Source of the DNA: Armatimonadia bacterium
Lineage (GTDB): Bacteria; Armatimonadota; Zipacnadia; Zipacnadales; JABUFB01
Reading direction: 5' to 3'
Assembly: GCA_039679385.1 (NCBI GenBank)
Contig: JBDKVB010000074.1
Coordinates: forward strand, 1-64,000
DNA length: 64,000 nucleotides
A program made the translations under genes and the position numbers. Of this stretch, positions 53,431 to 61,152 are shown one piece after another (position 1 is the first letter of the stretch; every line of letters begins with the position of its first letter). A model generated the notes under the pieces. It searched no databases. It was given only the letters and a program-made list of their open reading frames with translations, and had not been told where the DNA came from.

Positions 53431-53479
53431 CGGGGGCAGAGCACCTCTTCCAACAGCCGGAAGGGGAGCGCTGTCCCCG
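53431..53479 (+). repeat. Conserved hairpin after Trx-like gene 1
   Basis: An outer 9-bp stem CGGGGGCAG/CTGTCCCCG (one G-T pair) with an inner TTCC/GGAA. The same structure, with changed bases, follows gene 2 at 54889. It may be a terminator or a processing signal. Confidence 0.6.
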
Positions 53480-53622
53480 TAGCGTTTCCGGAGGCCATCG
53501 CCGTGCGACACCTCGCCCTTCGGGAGGGGACAAGGACCAGCGTCGGCAGGAGGTGTCGGTCTGCAAGGAGAATAGGGAAGAGTTCGTTCTGGCGCTCACA
53601 ACCTGGCAAAAGGAGGAGGCCC

Positions 53623-54861
53623 ATGAAGCGAGTCCTGCTTTGCACCGCTCTGCTGGCCGGCCTGCTGACGACGGCCGCGGCAGCTCCCCCGGGCTTCATC
53701 ACGGACCTGGGCCAAGCCGAGGCACGCGCAGCCTCGACCGGCAAGTTGATCTTTGTGTACTTCAACCTACCTGGGTGACCGGGCTGCACACAGGTAGAAG
53801 CCGTGAGCTTCTCCAAGCCTGCTTTCCGCGTCGCGTCGTCTGCTTTCGTTCTGCTTGAACTGGCCTACGGTAAGGCCAACAAGGACATCGCGCAGTGCGG
53901 TGTCCGCTCCTTCCCGAACTTTGCAGTGCTGGACGCCGAAGGGAAGGTCCGCATCCCGCCGAACTCGATGCTGACCGGGGTGGTCATGAACAAGCCGCCG
54001 GTCGAGACTGTGTCGGCGCTGCTGAGCTACCACTATCGCTCCTGTCTCGAGAGCGAAGGGACGCCGTGCAGGGCCGACGTGATCCTGCAGCACCTGGCCT
54101 TCCTCAGAGCCTACGGGGAGACGACAGCGGCCGACGAGTGGCTGCAAAAGAGCCTCGCAAACCCGAAGGCAAAGCCGGAAGACGTGAAGGTGCTGAAGGT
54201 GTACAAGGCCCTGGCGCTGCGCCGTGCGGGGAGCAAGACCGAGTCGCTGGCGCTGCTGAAGGAAGTCGAGCCACAGTTGTACTTCCAAGAGCCGGAGGCT
54301 GAAGTGGCCGTCGTCGGCACGACTCCCAATGATTCCATGACGGCACCGCAGGTGGACCCCTTCGTGGTGAGCGACGGGAAGATGACCTACGGGCGGGTTT
54401 CCAGCGATGCCGACGCGCTCTTGACGACCAGGGCGCTTGCCTGGCTCAGCGCTCTCCCGGTCGGTGAGGGCATACCCGGTCCCGAAGGCAAGGAGCCTGC
54501 GGAGCTGCTCACCGGGGCGGTCTCGCTCGCGGCCGTGCTGAACAAGCCGATGCTCGCTGAGCCCTGGCTCGCGGCCTACAAGACGGCGCGGGGTGAGAAG
54601 GCCTTCCAGGGAGCGATGTCCGGCGTCCTTGCCGATGGCCTGATCCTGTTGGCGCAGGGCAAGCTGACAGAAGGCGCTGCCCGCCTGATGGTCCTGATGC
54701 AGTATGCACCGGAGGAGAGCTTCACGCCCTGGGCCGGCGTGCTGGCCGTCGAAGCAGCGAGGAAGGCCGGCGACAAGACCGCTGCCGAGGGCTATGCCCG
54801 GCAGATCACCGACACCTACGGACCACGACTTGCCCAGGAACTGAAGACGCGTCTGGGCTAG
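53623..54861 (+). CDS. Exported thioredoxin-fold selenoprotein candidate 2 (Sec52, UxxC)
   Basis: Paralogue of the gene 220 bases upstream, 412 residues if UGA is Sec. A signal peptide (LLAGLLTTAAAA) precedes LIFVYFNLPG, then U52 (TGA at 53776-53778) and PGCTQVEAVSFSKPAFR. The active site is UPGC, a proper Sec-x-x-Cys redox motif, and SFPNFAVLDAEG has the cis-Pro. The second domain keeps SCLESEGTPCRADVILQHL and helical repeats. AAGGAGGAGG lies ahead of the ATG. The same codon is UGA in both copies, which argues strongly against random stop mutations. A periplasmic oxidoreductase or peroxidase role is inferred. Confidence 0.8.
53786..53808 (+). promoter_or_regulatory. SECIS-like hairpin after the second Trx UGA
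   Basis: Stem GCACAC/GTGAGC with one A-A mismatch, the same bulged A, GG/CC and UAGAAG loop as copy 1, at the same distance (17 bases) from the UGA. Confidence 0.6.
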
Positions 54862-54888
54862 GGCCGAAACAACTACCGCACGATTCGC

Positions 54889-54937
54889 CGGGGACAGAGC
54901 ACCTCTTCCGTAACGCGGAACGGGAGCGCTGTCCCCG
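54889..54937 (+). repeat. Conserved hairpin after Trx-like gene 2
   Basis: A 9-bp perfect stem CGGGGACAG/CTGTCCCCG with an inner TTCCG/CGGAA. Homologous to 53431-53479. Confidence 0.65.
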
Positions 54938-54960
54938 TCGTGTCTTCGAGGTCACCATCG

Positions 54961-55629
54961 ATGAAGGCAAGGCTACCGGAAGCGCTGGCCCAGATCCCGT
55001 TGTTCGCCGATCTGACCGAGGTGCAACTGAAGGGGCTCACAGATTCGGCCGACGTGGTTGACTATCCGCGCGGGACGGAGCTGTTCTCGGCCGGGCAACC
55101 TGCGGAGAGTTTCCTGGTGGTGCTGGCGGGCGTGGTGAAGGTGTACCTTCTCTCGCCGGACGGGCGGGAGCATATCCTGCATCTGGCTGAAGCCGGGGGT
55201 CTGGTGGCTGAGGGAGCCGTGTTCGCCCAGCGGACCTACCCGGCCTCGGCGATGGCGACGGAAGACTGCGTGGTAGCCAGGTTCTACCGCGACCGACTCG
55301 TAGCGCTGCTGCGCGAAGACCCGGAGCTGTCACTCGCGATGATTGCCGGGCTGTCGCGGCGTCTGCGGGAGTTTGTGGCAACTATCGAGGACCTGTCGCT
55401 ACGGGATGTCGCCGCACGGCTGGCACGGTATCTGGTCGAGAACTCTGTCGGCGGGTTCTGCAAGCTCCCGGGCACGAAGACGCAACTCGCCGCGCAACTG
55501 GGCACGGTGCTGGAGCCGCTGTCGCGGTCCTTCCGGCGACTGCGGGAGGACGGCCTCATCAAGGAACACAAGCAGGGCGTCGCGCTGTTGGACACCGACG
55601 GGTTGCGCGCCCTCTACGAGGGGTGGTAA
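54961..55629 (+). CDS. Crp/Fnr-family transcription regulator (HcpR-like by context)
   Basis: A 222-residue regulator. The N-terminal cyclic-nucleotide-binding-type beta-roll includes YPRGTELFSAGQPAESFLVVLAGVVKVY, then a dimer helix (FVATIEDLSLRDVAARLARYL) and the winged HTH (TKTQLAAQLGTVLEPLSRSFRRL). There is no N-terminal Cys cluster as in FNR, so an oxygen-sensing Fe-S cluster is unlikely; heme or another ligand may be bound, as in DNR/HcpR proteins. The ATG at 54961 follows GAGGT; a GTG at 54940 is possible. The next gene is hcp, with a matching palindrome upstream, so I infer it senses NO. Confidence 0.88.
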   Translation: MKARLPEALAQIPLFADLTEVQLKGLTDSADVVDYPRGTELFSAGQPAESFLVVLAGVVKVYLLSPDGREHILHLAEAGGLVAEGAVFAQRTYPASAMATEDCVVARFYRDRLVALLREDPELSLAMIAGLSRRLREFVATIEDLSLRDVAARLARYLVENSVGGFCKLPGTKTQLAAQLGTVLEPLSRSFRRLREDGLIKEHKQGVALLDTDGLRALYEGW

Positions 55630-55661
55630 CCCACACGGCCGAGAGCACCCATGACACAGCC

Positions 55662-55675
55662 TTGACCTAAGTCAA
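55662..55675 (+). promoter_or_regulatory. Crp/Fnr-type operator upstream of hcp
   Basis: A perfect palindrome TTGAC-CTAA-GTCAA. A likely -10 (TATCAT, 55698-55703) puts its centre near -41.5 from the start of transcription, the classic class II activator position. TTGAC-N4-GTCAA is known for HcpR-type sites. Confidence 0.75.
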
Positions 55676-55751
55676 AGACTGCCGGATCGACGGCGGCTAT
55701 CATCGTGCCAAGGTCGCCGATCCAGTATCGCTCGATCAAGGAGGAAGTGCC

Positions 55752-57383
55752 ATGTCCATGTTCTGCTACCAGTGTGAGCAAACCTTCGGAGGCACCGGCT
55801 GCACCAAGCAGGGGGTCTGCGGCAAGGACGCGACGACCGCCGGCCTGCAGGACCTGCTGATCTTCTCGCTCAAGGGGATCGCTCGCTATGCGAAGCCCGC
55901 TCGTGAGCTGGGCGCCAAGGACCCCGAGATGGATGCCTGGGTCCAGGAGGCCTTGTTCGCCACCCTCACCAACGTCAACTTCGATGCCGAGCGCTTCGTG
56001 GCGTATGTGAAGGAGGCGCAGGCCTGGAAGGACAAGGCGAAGGCGATGCTGCAGCAGGCCGGCGGCACAGTGCCGGAGGACCTCAAGCCTGCGGTTCCTG
56101 CGGATGCCTCGCAAGAAGACCTGATCGCCCTGGCGGCGCTGGTAGGAGTCCTGCAGGATACTCACCCCGATGCCGACGCAACGGCGCTGCGGCAACTGGT
56201 CACCCTCGGCCTGAAGGGCATCTGCGCTTACTCCTTCCACGCACGCGAGTTGGGCAAGACCGACGACGGTCTCGACGCCTTCATCTATGAGGCCCTCGCC
56301 GCGACGACTGATGACTCGATGTCCGTGGACGCTCTCGTGGCGCTGGCGCTCAAGACCGGCGAGATCAACATCAAGGCGATGGAGATCCTCGACGCCGGGC
56401 ACGTGGAGAAGCTGGGCGTTCCCGAACCGGCACCCGTATTCCTCGGCACCAAGGCCGGTCCCGGCATCCTCATCAGCGGGCACGACATGGTCGACCTGCT
56501 GGAGCTGCTCAAGCAGACCGAGGGCACCGGCATCAACCTCTACACCCACGGCGAGATGCTCCCGGCAGTCATGTACCCCGAGCTTCGCAAGTACCCGCAC
56601 CTGGTCGGCAACTGGGGTGGCGCCTGGCAGAACCAGCAGCGGGAGTTCGAGGAGTTCCCCGGCCCGATCGTCATGACCACCAACTGCCTGATGAAGCCGC
56701 GGGAGAGCTATAAGGACCGCGTGTTCACCCTCGGGCCTGTGGGATGGTCGGGCGTCAAGCACCTCGGCCACAGCCGCGACTTCTCCGCAGTAATCGCGAT
56801 GGCCAAGGAGCTGCCGCCGCTGCCTGAGACCGAGGGCAAGACCATCCTGACCGGGTTCCACCACCTGCCGGTGCTGTCGATTGCCGACAAGGTGATTGAG
56901 GCAGTGAAGAGCGGCGCAGTGAAGCACTTCTTCCTCATCGGCGGCTGCGACGGAGCACGCCCCGGTCGGAACTACTACACCGAGTTCGCCGAGAAGGTGC
57001 CCCAGGACTGCATCATCCTGACGCTGGCCTGCGGCAAGTACCGGTTCAACAAGCTGGACTTCGGCGAGATCGGCGGCATCCCCCGGTTGCTCGACATGGG
57101 CCAGTGCAACAACGCCTACTCAGCCGTGCAGGTGGCGCTGGCTTTGGCCAACGCCTTCGGCGTCGGAGTGAACGAGCTGCCGCTGTCGCTGATCATTACG
57201 TGGTATGAGCAGAAGGCCGTGGCGATCCTGTTGTCGCTGCTGCACCTGGGCATCAAGAACATCCGTCTGGGGCCGACGCTACCGGCTTTCGTCACGCCCA
57301 ACGTTCTCGATGTGCTGGTCAAGAACTTCGACCTCAAGCCCATCAGCACACCGGACGAAGACCTAACAGCCTGCCTGAGCTAG
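55752..57383 (+). CDS. hcp: Hydroxylamine reductase / hybrid cluster protein
   Basis: This 543-residue protein carries a 4Fe-4S cluster and the hybrid 4Fe-2S-2O cluster, and acts in nitrosative stress as an NO or hydroxylamine reductase. The N-terminal Cys pattern is C5-x2-C8-x8-C17-x5-C23 (MSMFCYQCEQTFGGTGC), the class I spacing, not the E. coli class II. Later ligands are in NLYTHGEMLPA, IVMTTNCL, FLIGGCDGA and LTLACGKYRFN. AAGGAGG precedes the ATG. Placed right after the Crp/Fnr gene and its operator. Confidence 0.96.
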   Translation: MSMFCYQCEQTFGGTGCTKQGVCGKDATTAGLQDLLIFSLKGIARYAKPARELGAKDPEMDAWVQEALFATLTNVNFDAERFVAYVKEAQAWKDKAKAMLQQAGGTVPEDLKPAVPADASQEDLIALAALVGVLQDTHPDADATALRQLVTLGLKGICAYSFHARELGKTDDGLDAFIYEALAATTDDSMSVDALVALALKTGEINIKAMEILDAGHVEKLGVPEPAPVFLGTKAGPGILISGHDMVDLLELLKQTEGTGINLYTHGEMLPAVMYPELRKYPHLVGNWGGAWQNQQREFEEFPGPIVMTTNCLMKPRESYKDRVFTLGPVGWSGVKHLGHSRDFSAVIAMAKELPPLPETEGKTILTGFHHLPVLSIADKVIEAVKSGAVKHFFLIGGCDGARPGRNYYTEFAEKVPQDCIILTLACGKYRFNKLDFGEIGGIPRLLDMGQCNNAYSAVQVALALANAFGVGVNELPLSLIITWYEQKAVAILLSLLHLGIKNIRLGPTLPAFVTPNVLDVLVKNFDLKPISTPDEDLTACLS

Positions 57384-57404
57384 ACAGTCTGAGGATGGGG
57401 TAGC

Positions 57405-57440
57405 GGGAGTCGAGGCGGCCGGCCTGGGGCCTCGACTCCC
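57405..57440 (+). terminator. Terminator hairpin after hcp
   Basis: A 12-bp perfect stem GGGAGTCGAGGC/GCCTCGACTCCC (57405-57416 with 57429-57440), 22 bases after the hcp stop. Confidence 0.75.
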
Positions 57441-57605
57441 CGGGGTTGGCGCAGACGAGAAGTCGGAGACGACGGTCCTTCACAATCGGGTTCGGTGTCT
57501 CAGTCGCTGGAGCCGGGACGCTCGCTGTTGTCGTGTTCGGCCTGTGCGCCGCACAGGAGAGCGGAGTGATCGCAAGGTCGACTTAGCCTTTAGGAGGGGA
57601 CCACC

Positions 57606-58151
57606 ATGAAGGCGACGGAGGTTCTGCGGCACGAGCACGAGGTCGTGATGCTGGTTCTGAACGGGACGCGGCGTGTTGTCGGGAACCTGGCCGGCGCACT
57701 CCAGGCCGACCCTCTACTGGCGGAGAAGCTGCATGGCTTCTTTGCCAACTTCGTCGACCATTGCCATCACACCAAGGAGGAGCGGCACCTGTTCCCGAGG
57801 CTCTGGCAACGGGGACTGCCGCGAGGACATGGCCCGACGACCCTGATGCTCAAGGAGCATGACCTCGGGCGTGAGATCGTCAGTGACATCGGCGACGTCC
57901 TGCCCGGGGTTGCCAAGGGGGATGCCGAGGCCATCTCGAAGCTGCGTCAGGCGCTGCTTGACTATGACGGCCTGATGCGGGAGCACATCGACAAGGAGAA
58001 TCGGGTACTGTTCATGCTGGCCGAGGACCTGCTCACCGACGCGGACAACGAAGAGCTTGTGGCGGCCTTCGAGCAGGTCGAGACCCAGGAAATCGGTGAG
58101 GGGATGCACGAGAAGTACCACCAACTGGCGCATGAACTCGCCGGTCAGTGA
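57606..58151 (+). CDS. Hemerythrin HHE-domain protein
   Basis: A 181-residue four-helix protein with a likely di-iron site. Ligand motifs are LRHEHEVV, DHCHHTKEERHLF, LKEHDLGR and MREHIDKENRVLF, matching hemerythrin-like proteins such as YtfE/RIC, which repair damaged iron-sulfur clusters and handle NO. Located next to hcp, it fits a nitrosative stress role, but no N-terminal ScdA domain is present. Start ATG 57606 after AGGAGGGG. The cupin gene follows after 14 bases. Confidence 0.92.
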   Translation: MKATEVLRHEHEVVMLVLNGTRRVVGNLAGALQADPLLAEKLHGFFANFVDHCHHTKEERHLFPRLWQRGLPRGHGPTTLMLKEHDLGREIVSDIGDVLPGVAKGDAEAISKLRQALLDYDGLMREHIDKENRVLFMLAEDLLTDADNEELVAAFEQVETQEIGEGMHEKYHQLAHELAGQ

Positions 58152-58165
58152 GAGGAGTGCCTGCG

Positions 58166-58486
58166 ATGCCCGGAGTCGAGAGGGTTGACCTTCACCTGCA
58201 GGACCACGGCGACCGCATGTGTGTCTGGGAGACCGACGAGGTACAGATCATGAGGATTCGGCTGGCGCCGGGTGAGGCTCTGCCACGGCACAACAGCAAC
58301 TCGCACGTCGTGCTGCTTGCACTGGCCGGGCAACTGAAGTTCGAGACACCAGGGCAGACAGAGGTCTTCGGGACGGGAGAGGCACTCAGCGTCCCCTTCG
58401 ACACACAGATGGATATGAGCAACGCGGGAGAGGAGCCGGCAACCTTCCTGGTAATCAAGACGCCGCACCCGAAGAAGATGCACTGA
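58166..58486 (+). CDS. Small cupin-domain protein
   Basis: A 106-residue single cupin barrel. The motifs are GEALPRHNSNSHVVLLALAGQ and EALSVPFDTQMDMSNAGEEPATFLVI. Motif 1 has His in PRHNSNSH in place of the fuller HxH, and the second motif lacks the usual His, so metal binding is uncertain. It probably shares an operon with the hemerythrin gene, with GAGGAG ahead of the ATG at 58166. The role is unknown. Confidence 0.8.
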   Translation: MPGVERVDLHLQDHGDRMCVWETDEVQIMRIRLAPGEALPRHNSNSHVVLLALAGQLKFETPGQTEVFGTGEALSVPFDTQMDMSNAGEEPATFLVIKTPHPKKMH

Positions 58487-58517
58487 TCGGGTAGGGGCGG
58501 GCCTGGCGTTGGCCCGC

Positions 58518-59246
58518 TCAGCGAGTGGCCAGCACCAGGAAGTAGGGAAGGTGGAGGAAGCAAGACCAGGTATTTCGTGCCCGGCGGATCTCGGCCATGA
58601 CCTCCTGAACTCGCGCTCGCTGCGGCTCGGTGAGGGGCAAGCCCAGGCACAGACCCACGCCTTGCACAGTGGCCGGCTGGGGCATATTGAGAAGCTCAAC
58701 GCACGGCTTCAATCCCGCTTCTTCACAGGCCGCCGGAAGCTTGCGCCCCACAAGGGCGTCGGCTCCGGCGGCCTGTAAACCTTCGATCCACACCTCACGG
58801 AGAGCGACCGACGGCGGGTACTCCATCATCCCGCCGTAGTCAGGCTCCAGGGCGACAAGAGCGCCTCCCGGCTCCAGCACGCGGGCGATCTCGCCCACAG
58901 CCCGCGTCAGATCACCCACCCATAGCAGGATGTTCTGGCAGACCACGAGGTCAAAGCACGCATCGCGGAAGGGGAGATCGCAGGCGTCTGCTGCCACCCG
59001 CCCTGTCGAGGGCGAAGGCGGCGTCTGGACAGCCTCGAGACGGCGGTCCAGGCAGACGAGCTCGCCCGGAACCCGACGGGCCAACTCCTCGCTCACCACT
59101 CCGTGGCCGCAGCCGATCTCGAGCACACGCTGACGCAGCCCGATCTGCGCCCGTCGCAGGAGACGACTCCGCGGAGCTGCCAGCCAGGAAGCCAGGCGCT
59201 CCGACTGGGCAAGAGAGGGCAAGTCGGGTCGCAAGGGCTCGGGCAT
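58518..59246 (-). CDS. Class I SAM-dependent methyltransferase
   Basis: A Rossmann-fold methyltransferase of about 242 residues. Motif I is VLEIGCGHGVVSEEL, the acidic loop LVCLDRRLEAV, then AADACDLPFRDACFDLVVCQNILLWV and ARVLEPGGALVALEPDYGG. The target is unknown. The start is uncertain (ATG 59246 or GTG 59276). It is the last gene of a tight minus-strand cassette after the Cys-tailed membrane protein, so that protein or a product of the radical SAM pair may be its substrate. This is inference from position. Confidence 0.82.
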   Translation of the reverse strand: MPEPLRPDLPSLAQSERLASWLAAPRSRLLRRAQIGLRQRVLEIGCGHGVVSEELARRVPGELVCLDRRLEAVQTPPSPSTGRVAADACDLPFRDACFDLVVCQNILLWVGDLTRAVGEIARVLEPGGALVALEPDYGGMMEYPPSVALREVWIEGLQAAGADALVGRKLPAACEEAGLKPCVELLNMPQPATVQGVGLCLGLPLTEPQRARVQEVMAEIRRARNTWSCFLHLPYFLVLATR

Positions 59247-59283
59247 CGCCGACCCGCCGGGGCCTGCTACGAACACAAGGCCG

Positions 59284-61152
59284 TCACCGTCCGCCTCCTG
59301 CACAGGCACAAGCGCAGGCACATCCGGCGCAGGCGCAGGCACATCCGCCGCCACCACCGCCTCCCCCACTTCCGCTGGAGGAGGATATCGTGTCGAGCAC
59401 ATCGAGGCTCACCTTGTCCATGCCGGAGAGGTCCATCACGCCGCCTCGGGCACCCGGGACTGTGAGACCGTCAAGGCTTGACGACAGGCCACCGGCAACG
59501 TTCTCCGTCCACCCGGCGAAGGAGGAGGCCACGTCGCCAAAGCTCGTATGGCCGCCCACACCCGTATCCGGAGCCGGTGTCGGTATGCCGCCTCCACCGA
59601 AGACCGGACCGGTGCGTATCCAGGGCGGGTCATAGCGATAGCCCGTCCCGTACCAGGTGCCGAAGCTGTCGTTGTAGTCCGGCGCCAGGAGCATCCAGAG
59701 CAGGTTGTCGTCGGTGTAGGTCGTGCGCTCCTGCAGGTCGCCGAGGCCCTTGGCCTCCGACCACGCTTTGGAAACGATCAGCTTGTAGTAGCTGCGGGTC
59801 TTCTCGACATCGAAGCCCTTGAGCCGCGCCGCGGTGTCGACGATCAGACCCTCCATCGCGGGCTTGAGATTGACCTTGTCGACGCGGGTGCTCTTGGCCT
59901 CACGCAGGGCGTCGATGAGACGCTGCTCATAGGCATGGACGACGGTGCCCTGCTCCTGGGCCTGCTTGCGTCGCGCACCACGCTCCTCGGCCTCGTAGCC
60001 GGGATTCAGGGCAACGGAAAGCGGCTTCGTGTCGAGCTGCTTCACGATACCCTTCTTGAGCAACCCGAAAAGTACCAGCGCGAGGACACGATTCAGCGGC
60101 AGCTCCAGCAGAACGGCAGCTTCCGGCGCTGTCAGCCCGCGCTTGATGTCGCCGCCCTCGACCGAGGCAATAGGCGGCAGGTAGTGACCGCGACGACGCT
60201 TCAGCCCCTTCTCCGTGAAGTACCAGACCAGGAGCAGGACCGGAAAGGCGGCCAACTCCACGCCGGGGCTGGCACTGAAGCAGGCGATCAGCAGGATCAG
60301 GAGCGGCACGAAGCAACTGCAGCCCGTCCCGGCACTGGCGCGGAAGAACATGATGCCGAAGAGGATCAGCACGAAGGCACCCCAGAGGAGCCGCACGTCC
60401 GGGGATTCGCGCCACCACTTCATGAACAGCGCGAAGGGCGTCATGTACATCACGTGGGTCATGTTGCGCTTCGGGAAGGACAGGCCGACCATGTGCGGGC
60501 CATCGAGCCGAGTGCCCTGGAAGCGCCACTCCACCATCGTGTACTTGTCGGTTACGAACTTGCGGTTGAAGGGCTGGCGCTCGTCCTGGTAGAGCACTTC
60601 GTCCGGCTTGAGGTCTTTGGGCAAGTAGACCGTAACGTAGAGGTCGGTTGTGCCCTGCACATACTGACTGCCGAACCAGGTCGGGGTGATGCGTAGGGAG
60701 GCGTAGTCCTTGCGCGTCGTGTCCTGCCAGACCATCGAGGGCATGCGGCACAGGAAGCTGAAGCGCCCTGAGGCGCCAGGCTGGATGCTCTTGTCGCCGA
60801 GGTTGACCGCCACGCCATACTCGACGTAGGGTGACTTCTCGAAGCTGTAGACGCGCTCACCGTCGACGGACGCCACCATCTGGCTCATGTCGTAGTCGCC
60901 ATGGGGCAGGCCGACGTCGACGGCGTCGATGGCATGGGCTCCCGGTGCACACTTGAAGTCGATGGTGTACTCCAAGGTCACGGAGGCGTCCGGATTCACC
61001 TCCACCGCCAGCAGCATCTTCGGCACGGAGAACAGGTACTCCTGGGCCGAGGCAGTGACGGCGAGGGTGGTCAGCAGCGCCAGGGCCAGCAGCACCGAGA
61101 GGTGCGCTGCAGACCTGCCGGAGGCTGGTCGTCGGGAAGTGCGGAGGGTCAT
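59284..61152 (-). CDS. DUF2207-type membrane protein with a Cys-Ala repeat C-terminal tail
   Basis: A 622-residue membrane protein. A signal peptide (to about residue 37), a beta-rich external region (40-235), membrane segments near 256-271, 280-293 and 299-312, then a cytoplasmic domain with winged-helix-like LTAPEAAVLLELPLNRVLALVLFGLLKKGIV. This layout matches DUF2207 proteins. The last 33 residues are unusual: Ser, then Gly8, then CACACAGCACACACAGGGR, with seven Cys at every second residue in runs of three and four. ATGA overlap with the upstream radical SAM-like gene shows tight coupling. The tail may bind metal or be modified by the neighbouring enzymes. Confidence 0.82.
   Translation of the reverse strand: MTLRTSRRPASGRSAAHLSVLLALALLTTLAVTASAQEYLFSVPKMLLAVEVNPDASVTLEYTIDFKCAPGAHAIDAVDVGLPHGDYDMSQMVASVDGERVYSFEKSPYVEYGVAVNLGDKSIQPGASGRFSFLCRMPSMVWQDTTRKDYASLRITPTWFGSQYVQGTTDLYVTVYLPKDLKPDEVLYQDERQPFNRKFVTDKYTMVEWRFQGTRLDGPHMVGLSFPKRNMTHVMYMTPFALFMKWWRESPDVRLLWGAFVLILFGIMFFRASAGTGCSCFVPLLILLIACFSASPGVELAAFPVLLLVWYFTEKGLKRRRGHYLPPIASVEGGDIKRGLTAPEAAVLLELPLNRVLALVLFGLLKKGIVKQLDTKPLSVALNPGYEAEERGARRKQAQEQGTVVHAYEQRLIDALREAKSTRVDKVNLKPAMEGLIVDTAARLKGFDVEKTRSYYKLIVSKAWSEAKGLGDLQERTTYTDDNLLWMLLAPDYNDSFGTWYGTGYRYDPPWIRTGPVFGGGGIPTPAPDTGVGGHTSFGDVASSFAGWTENVAGGLSSSLDGLTVPGARGGVMDLSGMDKVSLDVLDTISSSSGSGGGGGGGGCACACAGCACACACAGGGR

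Larger units (their letters stand above)
52110..53479 (+). repeat. Tandem segmental duplication, unit 1
   Basis: Unit 1 holds the first UGA-containing thioredoxin-like gene plus flanks. Similarity to unit 2 extends upstream (AGTTCGTTCT, CCTGG, AAGGAG) and downstream through a hairpin at 53431-53479. The coding parts are roughly 70% identical by eye. Confidence 0.75.
53560..54937 (+). repeat. Tandem segmental duplication, unit 2
   Basis: Second copy of the unit at 52110, with gene 2 and its downstream hairpin. Copies have diverged clearly but keep the UGA, the hairpin after it and the reading frame. Confidence 0.75.

Noticed and set aside
52167-54861. The two thioredoxin-like genes as pseudogenes with a premature stop
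   Set aside because: Both have exactly one stop, at the same active-site codon, with no frameshifts and conserved downstream sequence. tRNA-Sec and selD lie in the same window, so Sec decoding explains the data better.
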